Shown here: piece after piece, positions 27,979-37,409 of the stretch
Position numbering within the stretch: the stretch's first letter is position 1
How the letters are laid out: every line of letters begins with the position of its first letter
Assembly (NCBI RefSeq): GCF_015831355.1
Contig: NZ_JADWYR010000002.1
Coordinates: 124,001-188,000, forward strand
Source of the DNA: Panacibacter microcysteis
GTDB lineage: Bacteria; Bacteroidota; Bacteroidia; Chitinophagales; Chitinophagaceae
Length of the DNA stretch: 64,000 nt
Reading direction: 5' to 3'
Translations under genes and position numbers: made by a program
The notes under the pieces: generated by a model
Databases searched by the model: none
Told to the model about the DNA's origin: nothing
Seen by the model: the letters and a program-made list of their open reading frames with translations, nothing else

Positions 27979-27986
27979 TAATTTTG
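27979..27986 (+). promoter_or_regulatory. Candidate -7 box of the ABC exporter gene
   Basis: TAATTTTG fits the Bacteroidota TAnnTTTG box and lies 15 nt before the TTG start, implying a very short leader. The upstream -33 motif is weak. Confidence 0.45.
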
Positions 27987-28001
27987 ATTAAAATTCTTTG
28001 A

Positions 28002-29822
28002 TTGAAACAACTAGCAGCAGTAAATAAATATTTCTGGAAATATCGTTACCGCTTTATTACCGGTATCGTCTTCGTTGTCCTGTCTAACTATTTTGCGGTG
28101 CTTGCGCCTGAAATTACGGGGTACGTGGTAAACAAAGTGCAGGAGCATTTGCCGGGTGGTAAACCAGTGTCAGTAAAAGAATCTTACAATGGCATTGTCA
28201 TGTTTTTTATTGGTTGGGTTCAGCAAATGAGTTTTGCTACGCTTGTACTGGTGTGCAGCCTTACTATTTTGGTGCTTGCGCTGTTGCGTGGCCTGTTTAT
28301 GTTTATCATGCGGCAGACATTGATTGTAATGAGCCGTCATGTAGAGTACGATATGAAAAATGAGGTGTATGCGCATTACCAGCAACTGGATGCAGGCTTT
28401 TTTAAAACGCACCGTACCGGTGACATGATGAACAGGATTGCAGAAGATGTAAGCCGTGTACGTATGTATCTTGGTCCTGCTGTTATGTACTTCGTTAATC
28501 TTGTGTCATTGATTGGTATGTGTATGGTTAATATGTTTAGCAAAGATCTTCAGCTAAGTCTTATTGTGCTTTCTCCTTTACCGGTGCTGGCTGTTACAAT
28601 TTATTTTGTAAACATTACAATACACAGAAAGAGCGAAAGGGTACAGTCTTTGTTGTCTGATCTCACTACAAATGCGCAGGAATCGTATTCCGGCATAAGA
28701 GTGATAAAATCCTTCATACAAGAAACGGCAATGCTTCGGTTCTTTAAAAATAACAGCGAAGATTACCGGAAAAACGCTGTGGCATTGGCCAAAACAGAGG
28801 CAATCTTTTTTCCGAGTATGACTTTGCTTGTTGGCTTAAGTACATTACTTACCATATTTATTGGTGGCAAAATGGCTATTGATGATCCCTCGAAAGTAGG
28901 CATCATCGTAGAGTTTGTTATTTATATCAATATGCTTACATGGCCTGTTACGGCAATTGGTTCCGTAGCAAGCATTATACAGAGAGCTGCGGCCTCGCAA
29001 AAGCGGCTGAATGAATTTCTGCAAACAGAAGCTACCATCAAATCACCCGCTGTTACCGGCAACGAAAGTGATCTTTCCGGTGATATCGTATTCAATGACG
29101 TGTCTTTTACATACACCAATACCGGCATAAAAGCATTACAACACTTCACACTTACAATCAGGGAAGGCGAAAAAGTTTTGATACTTGGAAAAACCGGTAG
29201 TGGTAAATCTACGGTTGCACAACTGCTGTTGCGCTTTTACGATCCTGAGTCAGGTACTATAACAATTGGTGGCAAAGACATCAGAGATCTGCCACTGTTT
29301 TATTTAAGGAACAATATTAGTTATGTACCGCAGGATGTGTTTCTTTTTAGCGATACTGTTTCTCGAAACATTGCATTTGGGCTGGTAAATGAACCAACGC
29401 AGGACACTATACACACCGCGGCAAAAAATGCAGCCATCCACAATGAGATTGAAGGCCTGCAAAACGGTTACAGCGCATTGGTAGGGGAGAGAGGTGTTAC
29501 ACTCAGTGGTGGTCAGAAGCAACGTATATCTATAGCACGTGGCCTTATCAAGAACCCAGATATACTGGTATTTGATGATTGCTTGAGCGCAGTAGATGCC
29601 AAAACAGAAAACCAGATCATCAATAATCTATACACGTTGCTTGGCAATAAAACCGCTATACTCATTACACACCGCATTTTTACAGTATTGAATTTTGACC
29701 AGGTAATCGTTATCGAAGATGGTAGTATTGTAGAAAAGGGTACACACGAAGAGCTGCTGGCGCTGAACGGTTATTATGCAGAATTATACCAGCTGCAGAC
29801 TAGCCAGGAAACCGCTGTATAA
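28002..29822 (+). CDS. ABC exporter, fused permease and ATPase
   Basis: The 606-aa half-transporter has six helices in an exporter-type membrane domain (residues ~1-330) and an ATPase domain: Walker A LILGKTGSGKSTVAQLL, Q-loop YVPQDVFLF, signature LSGGQKQRISIARGL, Walker B ILVFDDCLSAVD and H-loop LITHRIFTV. It resembles MdlA/MsbA-like exporters and should act as a dimer; substrate unknown. Note Walker B continues DDCLS rather than the usual DEATS, so the catalytic Glu position is an Asp; this is seen in the MdlA-like subgroup and may reflect a heterodimer partner. The start is TTG, since an in-frame TGA lies directly upstream and the next Met is far inside. Confidence 0.9.
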   Translation: MKQLAAVNKYFWKYRYRFITGIVFVVLSNYFAVLAPEITGYVVNKVQEHLPGGKPVSVKESYNGIVMFFIGWVQQMSFATLVLVCSLTILVLALLRGLFMFIMRQTLIVMSRHVEYDMKNEVYAHYQQLDAGFFKTHRTGDMMNRIAEDVSRVRMYLGPAVMYFVNLVSLIGMCMVNMFSKDLQLSLIVLSPLPVLAVTIYFVNITIHRKSERVQSLLSDLTTNAQESYSGIRVIKSFIQETAMLRFFKNNSEDYRKNAVALAKTEAIFFPSMTLLVGLSTLLTIFIGGKMAIDDPSKVGIIVEFVIYINMLTWPVTAIGSVASIIQRAAASQKRLNEFLQTEATIKSPAVTGNESDLSGDIVFNDVSFTYTNTGIKALQHFTLTIREGEKVLILGKTGSGKSTVAQLLLRFYDPESGTITIGGKDIRDLPLFYLRNNISYVPQDVFLFSDTVSRNIAFGLVNEPTQDTIHTAAKNAAIHNEIEGLQNGYSALVGERGVTLSGGQKQRISIARGLIKNPDILVFDDCLSAVDAKTENQIINNLYTLLGNKTAILITHRIFTVLNFDQVIVIEDGSIVEKGTHEELLALNGYYAELYQLQTSQETAV

Positions 29823-30233
29823 ACAACTTTTTTGCTTATTGGCCCGGCTTATGAATATCTGTTAAGCTTTGGTTGCGTCGCACTCTTGTACTGCAACACA
29901 TTATTCAGCATCTCCGGGTGTGTCATCCTAAAATTGATTCATCCTTCTGTATTTTTCAGGATCGCATTTTCGTATCTGTATTGCTAAGTTGTTTTTAATA
30001 ATGCATGCACTACTTCATATTCTTTTTAAAAGCGTATTAAAATATTTAATGCATCAATAATATCGCAACATATTACGTTTACTTTGACGGCGTAAAACCA
30101 AACGTTCTATTTAAAGTAAAACCGGACAACTGCTTTAATTAAACAAGATAAAAAACCAATTCTCCCCAATCAAGGTAATTTATTCCTGCACTTAATTAAG
30201 CTGTAAAATCCAATTCTTAAACAAAAACCCACT
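29823..30233. other. Intergenic region before the metalloprotease gene
   Basis: It holds one reverse copy of the dispersed element (29839-29891) and then ~340 nt of AT-rich sequence that must include the promoter of the secreted protease. No gene or RNA structure is evident. Confidence 0.5.
29839..29891 (-). repeat. 53-bp dispersed element, type A, reverse
   Basis: The tail GGCCCGGC begins 17-19 nt after the ABC exporter stop, and a perfect core lies at 29872-29891. Confidence 0.9.
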
Positions 30234-33200
30234 ATGAAGAGAGTATTACTCATCATTGTACTTGTCACGAGTATCTTCAGTGCCTATGCACAGGTCAATC
30301 CCTGGAAACAGGTAAATCTAACGACAGCCAGTAAAGGCAAAGATGTCTTCCAAAAGCATTTCAAGCCCAGTGCTTATGTCTCGTTTCAGCTAGATGAAGC
30401 CGTAATGTGGCAGCAGCTAAAAAAGGCACCTTCAGAAAGAAATGTTTCATTTTCCAGGTCTTCAGCTATTATTTCAGTGCCTGATTCAAAAGGTCGCATT
30501 GAGCGCTTCAGAATCGTTGAGTCGCCTTCCATGCAGGACGGGCTGGCTGCCAAGCATCCTGGTATCAAATCTTATTCTGGTGTAAGCATGGATCATCCTG
30601 GCTCAAGCATACGTTTCAGTATGTCGCAGCTTGGTTTTCATGCGAAGGTCATTTCTCCTGACAGGAAAGCATTTTATGTTAGCTGTGTTGACAAGGCTGG
30701 AAAGTCTTATATTATTTACGACCGGGAAGTGTTGAATGACAAAAAATACGACTTCGATTGTTTACTTGATGAAACCATCAGCAGTAATGTACAGGGTAGT
30801 AATTCAGGTAAAGGCGGTGTAACCGGTAAAGATGCAAACACCAATACACTCAGGGTTTATAGAACGGCATTAAACTTAACAGGCGAGTTCTCACGGGCCG
30901 TGCTGGCAGATGTTGCCCCAGGTACAGATACTAGTACAGACGCACTGAAGAAAGCAATAGTGTTGGCACTGGCCAATGAAATTACGACCGAAGCAAACTC
31001 ATATTTCGAGAATGAAATGCATTTACGCCTGGTTTTGATCAATAATGAAACTGACATTATTTATTTAAATCCTGCAACAGATCCTTTCAGTACATGGACA
31101 ACGACATTTACTACCACAACATGGAATACAGAAACACAAAACAACTGTACAAATGTAATTGGCAATGCTAATTATGATGTCGGTCACATGCTTACATACA
31201 ATACAGAGAAAAACAACGGTAATGCCGGTTGTATCGGTTGTATTTGCAAAACGCCGTCCGGGTCTGTAGGTAAAGGCAGAGGCTGGAATATGTACGGTGA
31301 ATACCAGGGCTATTACCTTGTAGTAGATTACTGGACACACGAACTTGGTCACCAGTTTGGCGGTAACCACACCTTCACACACAATATAGAAGGCTCATTA
31401 GTGCAGGTGGAGCCGGGCAGTGGTACAACCATTATGGCTTACGCCGGAATCACCGGTGCAACGGATGTGGCTACGCACAGCGATCCTTTCTTCCATTCGA
31501 AATCAATTGAACAAATAACAGACTATATACAAACCGGAACAGGCAATACCTGCGGATCTACCATCACGCTCACGAATAATATTCCTACAGCTAATGCGGG
31601 CACAGACTATACTGTTCCAAAATCAACTCCATTTTTATTAACCGGTGCATCCACAGATGCAGATGGTGCTGATGTACGTACTTATAGCTGGGAGCAAATA
31701 GATAACTATGCTACAGGCGCTAATACATATCCTACCGCCACTTCCACAAAGGGTCCCATGTTCAGGTATTTCCCACCGGTTACAGATCTTACAAGGAGTT
31801 TCCCGAGAATGGAAGTTATACTTGATAGCCAGAATACCGGCAAATGGGAGGTTTTACCTTCTGTGGCCAGAACATTAAACTTCAGGTTTATGGTTAGAGA
31901 TAACCACAGCCCTATAAGTGCAAACAAAAGTGATGATATGATCGTAACAGTTGGAACAGCAGGGCCATTTCTTGTTACTTCACCCAATACAGGTGTAAGC
32001 TATGCTTCTGGTAGCGCACAAACCATTACCTGGAGTGTTAACAGCACCAACGTTGCACCATATGCAACAAATGTAAAAATTACGCTTTCGACAGATGGGG
32101 GTCAAACCTTTCCATATACTTTGTCGGCTTCAACAGCCAATGACGGTACTGAAAGTGTAACATTGCCCAATATTCAGAGCGGCGCATGTCGTATAAAAGT
32201 GGAAGCAGTTGGAAACATATTTTTCGACGTTTCAAATGTAAACTTTGCTATTGGTGCATGCGGAACTGCAGTTGGTTTAAAGGCTGCTTCCGTAACAGCC
32301 AGCAGTGCCACAATTTCATGGACAGCTGTAACCGGCGCTACATCTTATGATGTAGATTACCGTAAAGCAGGCGCTACTTCATGGACAAATGCTGCAACTG
32401 CCACAACAGGCACCAGCGTTAATCTTACCGGCCTCGTGCAGGGTACGGATTACGAATTCAGGGTTAAGACAAATTGTTCTTTCAATAACGGAGCATATGC
32501 TACTGAAACGTTCTCAACGTTATGTTCTGTAGCACCTGCAAGCATCAGCGCCTCAAATATCACAAGCAACACAGCAACATTGTCATGGCCTGCAGCCGCC
32601 GGCGCTGCCTCTTACAAGGTAGACTATAAGCTCTCAACAGAAACCATTTGGGTAAGAGCTGAAAATGAAACAACCGCAACATCAACGGATATAGCAAATC
32701 TTATAGCAGGAAAAACTTACAATATAAGGGTAAGAAGTAACTGTGCTTCATCCCTGGCATATTCGTCTTATGTTACAAGTACATTTAATACCGCATGTGC
32801 TGCAGCACCATCCGGGTTAACTGCATCAGGTGTTTCTAATGCCTCTGCAACGATTAGTTGGTCAGCTTCTGCAGGGGCTACATCTTATACCGTAGATTAT
32901 AAACTGGCTTCTTCCGGTACATGGGTTAACGCTGCAACAAACACTACATCTACAAGTGTAAGCCTCAGCAGCCTGACACAGGGTTCTGTATATGATTACC
33001 GTGTAAGAGGCAACTGCTCATCTGGTAACACAGCTTATACCGCTGCTCAATTCACCACACTTTGTTCAGTTGCTCCTTCAGGGTTATCTGCCACCGCAAT
33101 AACAAATTCATCAGCTACAGTAAGCTTTACTGCTGCAGCCGGGGCTGTAAGCTATGATGTGGATTATAAAGCGGCTTCTTCAGGAGTATGGACAAACATT

Positions 33201-35594
33201 GCTACTGCAACAACAACCGTGTCCTTTAATATCAGCGGGTTAACACAGGGCACTGCTTATGATTATCGTGTAAGAACAAACTGTTCATCCGGAAGTAGCA
33301 GTTATGCAACCGCCCAGTTTACCACTTTATGTACTATAGCGCCATCAGGCTTGTCTGCATCTGCAATAACCAATAATTCAGCTACCATAAGCTGGTCGGC
33401 TGTAAATGGGGCAACTGGTTATGATGTTGATTATAAATTGATATCTTCCGGTTCATGGACAAATGCGGCAACAGGTACAACAACTGTTTCTACAAACCTT
33501 AGCGGATTAACGCAGGGTGCCGTATATGATTATCGTGTAAGAACAAATTGTGCTTCAGGAAGTACAACTTATACAACAGCACAGTTCTCAACCTTGTGTA
33601 CTACGGCACCATCAGGCTTATCAGCATCTGCAATAACCAATAATTCAGCTACAATAAGCTGGTCAGCGGTAAGTGGTGCAGCAAGTTATGATGTTGATTA
33701 TAAATTGACATCTTCCGGTTCATGGACAAATGCGGCAACAGGTACAACAACTGTTTCTGTAAACCTTAGCGGATTAACGCAGGGTGCGGTATATGATTAT
33801 CGTGTAAGAACAAATTGTGCTTCAGGAAGTACTGTTTATACCAGTGCACAGTTTACTACATTATGTACCGTGGCACCAACAGGTCTGTCAACATCAGCAG
33901 TATCAGACGTATCTGCCACAGTAACCTGGACCGCAGTGAGTGGCGCTGTTAGTTACGATGTAGATTATAAACTTTCTGCTGAAGGCATATGGACCAACGC
34001 AGCTACAGCAACCACATCTACTTTTGTTAACTTGTCTGGATTATCAACCGGTGTACAATATGATTACCGTGTAAGAACCAATTGTGCATCCGGCAGTACA
34101 GTTTATACATCAGCATTATTTACCACTACCTGTTCAACAGCACCTTCCGGTTTAAATGCATCTGCTGTAACAACTTCATCTGCAACATTGAATTGGACTG
34201 CAGCCACCGGTGCAGCTAGTTATGATGTTGATTATAAATTAGCAACAAGTGGTACGTGGTTAAATGCGGCCACAGCTACAACCGCTACATCAGTAAGCAT
34301 TTCAGGGCTTGACTACAGTAGTTTATATGACTGGAGGATCAGGACAAATTGTGCTGTGGGCAGCAGTTCATATACAAGCGCACAGTTTACAACACAAACA
34401 CCGGTTTGTAATGACCCTGCAGGCCTTACTTCAGGTTCAGTAACTGCATCATCTGCAACCATCAGCTGGAGCGCCGTAACGGGTGCTGCAAGCTACGATG
34501 TGGATTATAAGATTGCTACGTCATCTACCTGGACAAGTGCTGCTGTAGCTACAACATCAACTACTGTAAATCTCAGTGGCTTAAATTCAAGTACTACCTA
34601 CGATTGGCGTGTGCGTGTAAATTGCATATATGGCAATACAAGCAATTATGTATCTGCACAGTTTAATACACTGCTGGCTATAGGTTGTGGTATACCAGTC
34701 ACGGTAACAACTACCAATATAACAAGTTCATCTGCAACTTTGAACTGGTCGGCTGTCAATGGAGCAATCGGTTACACAGTTGGTTACAGATCGACAAGCG
34801 CGCTTAACTGGACTAATCTTGCAACAGGAACAACGGCACTGTCAATTAATGTCACAGGTCTTGCAAGTGAAAGTAACTATGAATGGCGTGTGAAGGCAGT
34901 ATGTGGTTCCGGCAGCAGCGCTTACAATAGTACTTCTTTTACAACGCTGCCTTTGTGTCCCGGAAAATATGACACAATTTTGCACAACAGTTTCGCCTCA
35001 GCTATCTCCGTTCCATTATCGACGGATGTATTCGGCACAATAAATCCATCAGGTAATGTTGATTATTACAAAGTAACAATTCCACAAAGCGGACTGGTAA
35101 CGATAACACTCGATAATTTGCCTCAGGATTATAACCTCTATTCGTATAACAATAATCAAAAGATTACAGGTAGTTCTGCCAATACTGGTATAGCTGACGA
35201 AGTTATTAGCACCACTTTGGCAAAAGGTAATCATTACATTAAAATAATCGGTGCATCAAATGGTTTGTCAAGCCCGGCGTGTTATACATTGAGGATAATA
35301 CAAGGCTCAGCAGCAAAAGGTAATTTGTCGTCATCACTTATCGCAGAGAATAAAGGAAGCATGAAATTGTACCCTAACCCTGCACACTCACTCATCAACA
35401 TCAATACAGGCAAAGTGCCGGAGCATGCTGTAATAAAAATAACAGATGTGTATGGCAGGGCAGTTATGCAGGCAAATGCAGGCATATCAAGCACGCAACT
35501 GGATGTGAGTAAGTTGAAACCCGGTAGTTATTTTGTTACTGTTCTTACGAAAGAAGGCACAGTAATGCATAATACAAAGTTTGTGAAGTACTAA
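30234..35594 (+). CDS. Secreted reprolysin-like metalloprotease with ten FN3 repeats and T9SS signal
   Basis: The 1786-aa product starts with a signal peptide (RVLLIIVLVTSIFSAYAQ). The metalloprotease domain (~residues 200-440) holds the zinc motif HELGHQFGGNH (His369, His373, His379; Glu370 as base), typical of metzincins close to reprolysin/M12B. Ten fibronectin type III repeats of about 89 residues occupy ~680-1575, many with the pattern SATISWSAV, YDVDYK, NLSGL and YDYRVRTNC. A pre-peptidase C-terminal-like domain follows (~1580-1690), then a type IX sorting domain (LYPNPAHSLIN, GSYFVTVLTKEG) ending KFVKY. It should be secreted through the outer membrane and anchored or released to digest extracellular protein. 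Repeats five and six are almost identical in DNA. Confidence 0.92.
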   Translation: MKRVLLIIVLVTSIFSAYAQVNPWKQVNLTTASKGKDVFQKHFKPSAYVSFQLDEAVMWQQLKKAPSERNVSFSRSSAIISVPDSKGRIERFRIVESPSMQDGLAAKHPGIKSYSGVSMDHPGSSIRFSMSQLGFHAKVISPDRKAFYVSCVDKAGKSYIIYDREVLNDKKYDFDCLLDETISSNVQGSNSGKGGVTGKDANTNTLRVYRTALNLTGEFSRAVLADVAPGTDTSTDALKKAIVLALANEITTEANSYFENEMHLRLVLINNETDIIYLNPATDPFSTWTTTFTTTTWNTETQNNCTNVIGNANYDVGHMLTYNTEKNNGNAGCIGCICKTPSGSVGKGRGWNMYGEYQGYYLVVDYWTHELGHQFGGNHTFTHNIEGSLVQVEPGSGTTIMAYAGITGATDVATHSDPFFHSKSIEQITDYIQTGTGNTCGSTITLTNNIPTANAGTDYTVPKSTPFLLTGASTDADGADVRTYSWEQIDNYATGANTYPTATSTKGPMFRYFPPVTDLTRSFPRMEVILDSQNTGKWEVLPSVARTLNFRFMVRDNHSPISANKSDDMIVTVGTAGPFLVTSPNTGVSYASGSAQTITWSVNSTNVAPYATNVKITLSTDGGQTFPYTLSASTANDGTESVTLPNIQSGACRIKVEAVGNIFFDVSNVNFAIGACGTAVGLKAASVTASSATISWTAVTGATSYDVDYRKAGATSWTNAATATTGTSVNLTGLVQGTDYEFRVKTNCSFNNGAYATETFSTLCSVAPASISASNITSNTATLSWPAAAGAASYKVDYKLSTETIWVRAENETTATSTDIANLIAGKTYNIRVRSNCASSLAYSSYVTSTFNTACAAAPSGLTASGVSNASATISWSASAGATSYTVDYKLASSGTWVNAATNTTSTSVSLSSLTQGSVYDYRVRGNCSSGNTAYTAAQFTTLCSVAPSGLSATAITNSSATVSFTAAAGAVSYDVDYKAASSGVWTNIATATTTVSFNISGLTQGTAYDYRVRTNCSSGSSSYATAQFTTLCTIAPSGLSASAITNNSATISWSAVNGATGYDVDYKLISSGSWTNAATGTTTVSTNLSGLTQGAVYDYRVRTNCASGSTTYTTAQFSTLCTTAPSGLSASAITNNSATISWSAVSGAASYDVDYKLTSSGSWTNAATGTTTVSVNLSGLTQGAVYDYRVRTNCASGSTVYTSAQFTTLCTVAPTGLSTSAVSDVSATVTWTAVSGAVSYDVDYKLSAEGIWTNAATATTSTFVNLSGLSTGVQYDYRVRTNCASGSTVYTSALFTTTCSTAPSGLNASAVTTSSATLNWTAATGAASYDVDYKLATSGTWLNAATATTATSVSISGLDYSSLYDWRIRTNCAVGSSSYTSAQFTTQTPVCNDPAGLTSGSVTASSATISWSAVTGAASYDVDYKIATSSTWTSAAVATTSTTVNLSGLNSSTTYDWRVRVNCIYGNTSNYVSAQFNTLLAIGCGIPVTVTTTNITSSSATLNWSAVNGAIGYTVGYRSTSALNWTNLATGTTALSINVTGLASESNYEWRVKAVCGSGSSAYNSTSFTTLPLCPGKYDTILHNSFASAISVPLSTDVFGTINPSGNVDYYKVTIPQSGLVTITLDNLPQDYNLYSYNNNQKITGSSANTGIADEVISTTLAKGNHYIKIIGASNGLSSPACYTLRIIQGSAAKGNLSSSLIAENKGSMKLYPNPAHSLININTGKVPEHAVIKITDVYGRAVMQANAGISSTQLDVSKLKPGSYFVTVLTKEGTVMHNTKFVKY
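32270..34960 (+). repeat. In-gene FN3 repeat array with recent duplication
   Basis: Ten tandem units of about 267 bp encode FN3 domains. The units beginning at 33361 and 33628 (offset exactly 267 bp) are nearly identical over most of their length, including silent positions, pointing to a recent tandem duplication or gene conversion. Confidence 0.85.
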
Positions 35595-35616
35595 CTTTAA
35601 GTTTAACTTTAGAGCA

Positions 35617-35650
35617 GGCCGTCGTGATTCTTCACGATGGCCTTTTTTTG
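35617..35650 (+). terminator. Terminator of the metalloprotease gene
   Basis: The stem AGGCCGTCGTGA/TCACGATGGCCT (one mismatch, loop TTCT) is followed by seven T. Confidence 0.88.
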
Positions 35651-35670
35651 TGAGTAAAAGATAGGCATAG

Positions 35671-35723
35671 TGTACCGGGCTGCGTTACTACTATATAGCT
35701 GCCGTTGCGTCGCACTCTTGTAC
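35671..35723 (-). repeat. 53-bp dispersed element, type A, reverse
   Basis: A perfect core is at 35704-35723; the tail ACCGGGCTGC starts near 35675, just after the protease terminator. Confidence 0.9.
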
Positions 35724-35870
35724 TGTTTGGAAGTAAACTCAGCATATGCAATCTTGTTGCTGCCTTACTGCCAGGCTTTTGGCGGGGTGTTTTACAAAAC
35801 TGTAACCGGTACTTGTTTTCCTGTTGCAGGCCGGGAAAAAGGAACGCTGCAGCCGCCATAAAAAACGGAA

Positions 35871-35923
35871 GTACAAGTGAGTGACACAACAGCAGATGCC
35901 ATGAAAACCTGTGCCGGTATCAT
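35871..35923 (+). repeat. 53-bp dispersed element, type B, forward
   Basis: An exact type B core is at 35871-35890 and a reduced tail (GTGCCGGTATC) ends at 35923. With 38785-38837 it brackets efp-accB-accC. Confidence 0.88.
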
Positions 35924-36026
35924 ACAATAAACACAATGCTACAGGCACTTGCATCACTGGTTGTTCAAAACCGGTACAGCGCCGGAAAGAAGAAAATTCC
36001 ATCTTCAAAATGTAAAACTCAATTCA

Positions 36027-36034
36027 TACATTTG
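36027..36034 (+). promoter_or_regulatory. Candidate -7 box of efp
   Basis: TACATTTG matches TAnnTTTG and lies 24 nt before the efp ATG. The -33 element is poorly conserved. Confidence 0.5.
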
Positions 36035-36058
36035 CGCCCTATTCATAAAATACTTCTT

Positions 36059-36625
36059 ATGGCAACAACATCAGATATAAGCCGCGGCCAGATTCTGAAA
36101 TTAGACGGAAGCCTATATTCAGTAGTGGAATTTGGCGAAAACAAAACTGCACGTGCTGCAGCAAAAGTGTGGGCCAAATTGAAAGGCGTTGACAATAATC
36201 GTACAATAGAAAAAACATGGAACAGTGGTGAAACAATTTTTCCTGTGCGTGTAGAGAAAAAAGCGTTCCAGTATTTATACAAGGACGAGTCTGGCTACAA
36301 CCTCATGAACAATGAGACGTTTGAGCAGATCGCTTTGGGCGAGGAAATGATTGATGCGCCTCAATTTTTAAAAGATGGGAGCGAAGTTTTTGTATTTATC
36401 AATACAGAAACAGAGCAGCCAATTGGTGCTGAACTTCCTGAAAAGATCGTTATGCAGATCACTTATTGCGAGCCGGGCGTTCGTGGCGATACCGCTACCC
36501 GTGCCCTGAAACAGGCTACCGTAGAGACAGGTGCCATTGTTAACGTACCTCTTTTTGTGAACGAGGGAGAGTTCATTCGCGTAAATACAAAAACAGGTGA
36601 GTACGTAGAAAGAGTAAAGGAATAA
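36059..36625 (+). CDS. efp: Elongation factor P, with Arg at the loop tip
   Basis: The 188-aa product has the full EF-P length and three OB-like domains; YCEPGVRGDTATRALKQATVETGA and GEYVERVK are typical of domains II/III. EF-P relieves ribosomes stalled at polyproline. The tip of the domain I loop, which in most Bacteroidota and E. coli reads KPGKG with a modifiable Lys, here reads N28-K-T-A-R32-A-A-A. Arg32 aligns with the rhamnosylated Arg32 of Pseudomonas-type EF-P (N-K-S-G-R). No modification enzyme gene is in the window. I place the start at 36059 (MATTSDI); the longer frame to 35936 is not supported. Confidence 0.93.
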   Translation: MATTSDISRGQILKLDGSLYSVVEFGENKTARAAAKVWAKLKGVDNNRTIEKTWNSGETIFPVRVEKKAFQYLYKDESGYNLMNNETFEQIALGEEMIDAPQFLKDGSEVFVFINTETEQPIGAELPEKIVMQITYCEPGVRGDTATRALKQATVETGAIVNVPLFVNEGEFIRVNTKTGEYVERVKE

Positions 36626-36647
36626 AACCTTGTACAGCTTATAAATG

Positions 36648-36672
36648 AAAGGGCGGCCAAACACCGTCCTTT
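36648..36672 (+). terminator. Terminator of efp
   Basis: AAAGGGCGG pairs with CCGTCCTTT (one G-U pair) and ends in TTTTC, 23 nt past the efp stop. Confidence 0.8.
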
Positions 36673-36808
36673 TCTTATACATACACGAAAAACAAGCCTG
36701 AAAAGAGAAATAAGAAATTCGGCAATTTTTTATCAAAAATTACCTACTTTGCCCCTCCTTTCGGGGTAAAATCGCTTAAAAACATTCAAAATCCCAAAAA
36801 TTCTATTT

Positions 36809-37294
36809 ATGGACTTCAAGCAGATCCAGGAACTTATCAAGATCATTAACAAGAGTAACATTGGGGAATTAAGTATAGAAGAAAAGGATTTCAAAATTAC
36901 GATCAAACAAAAAGAAGATGCTGTGCAAACAGTTGTAGCAGCACCGGCACCGGTATATGCCCAGGCACCTGTAGCGATGTCAGCAGCACAGCCAGCCTCT
37001 TCTGCGCCTGCTGCATCAGCCGCAACCACTCCTGCAGCGCCAAAAGCAGATAATCTTATAACCATAAAGAGCCCGATGATCGGTACTTTTTACCGCAAAT
37101 CATCACCAGATAAGCCGTCATTTGTAGAAGTGGGTGATGAGGTAGCACCGGGCAAAACAGTTTGTATCATCGAAGCCATGAAACTGTTCAATGAAATTGA
37201 AAGTGAAGTAAGTGGTAAGGTAGTTAAAGTGTTGGTTGATGATGCCAGCCCTGTAGAATACGATCAACCATTGTTCCTGGTTGAACCCGCATAA
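36809..37294 (+). CDS. accB: Acetyl-CoA carboxylase biotin carboxyl carrier protein
   Basis: The 161-aa product has an N-terminal helical domain ([17 protein letters not shown]), an Ala/Pro-rich linker (residues ~50-85) and a C-terminal biotinyl domain with [10 protein letters not shown], the Lys being biotinylated. It carries the carboxyl group between AccC and the carboxyltransferase in fatty acid synthesis. accC follows after 115 nt, the usual pair. Confidence 0.95.
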   Translation: MDFKQIQELIKIINKSNIGELSIEEKDFKITIKQKEDAVQTVVAAPAPVYAQAPVAMSAAQPASSAPAASAATTPAAPKADNLITIKSPMIGTFYRKSSPDKPSFVEVGDEVAPGKTVCIIEAMKLFNEIESEVSGKVVKVLVDDASPVEYDQPLFLVEPA

Positions 37295-37409
37295 TATGTT
37301 TATGAAGGCAATTTGAAATTGTTGCATGCCGCTAACCGCGTCAACTTTTCAACTTGCCTTTTGTTTTAAAGCATATTCAATATTCCAGTCACATTCTCAA
37401 CTCGAAAAA

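Larger units (their letters stand above)
35595..36058. other. Intergenic region with two opposed dispersed elements
   Basis: It holds the protease terminator, a reverse type A element (35671-35723) and a forward type B element (35871-35923), cores facing each other over ~150 nt, then the efp promoter. Open frames here on both strands have no support. Confidence 0.6.
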
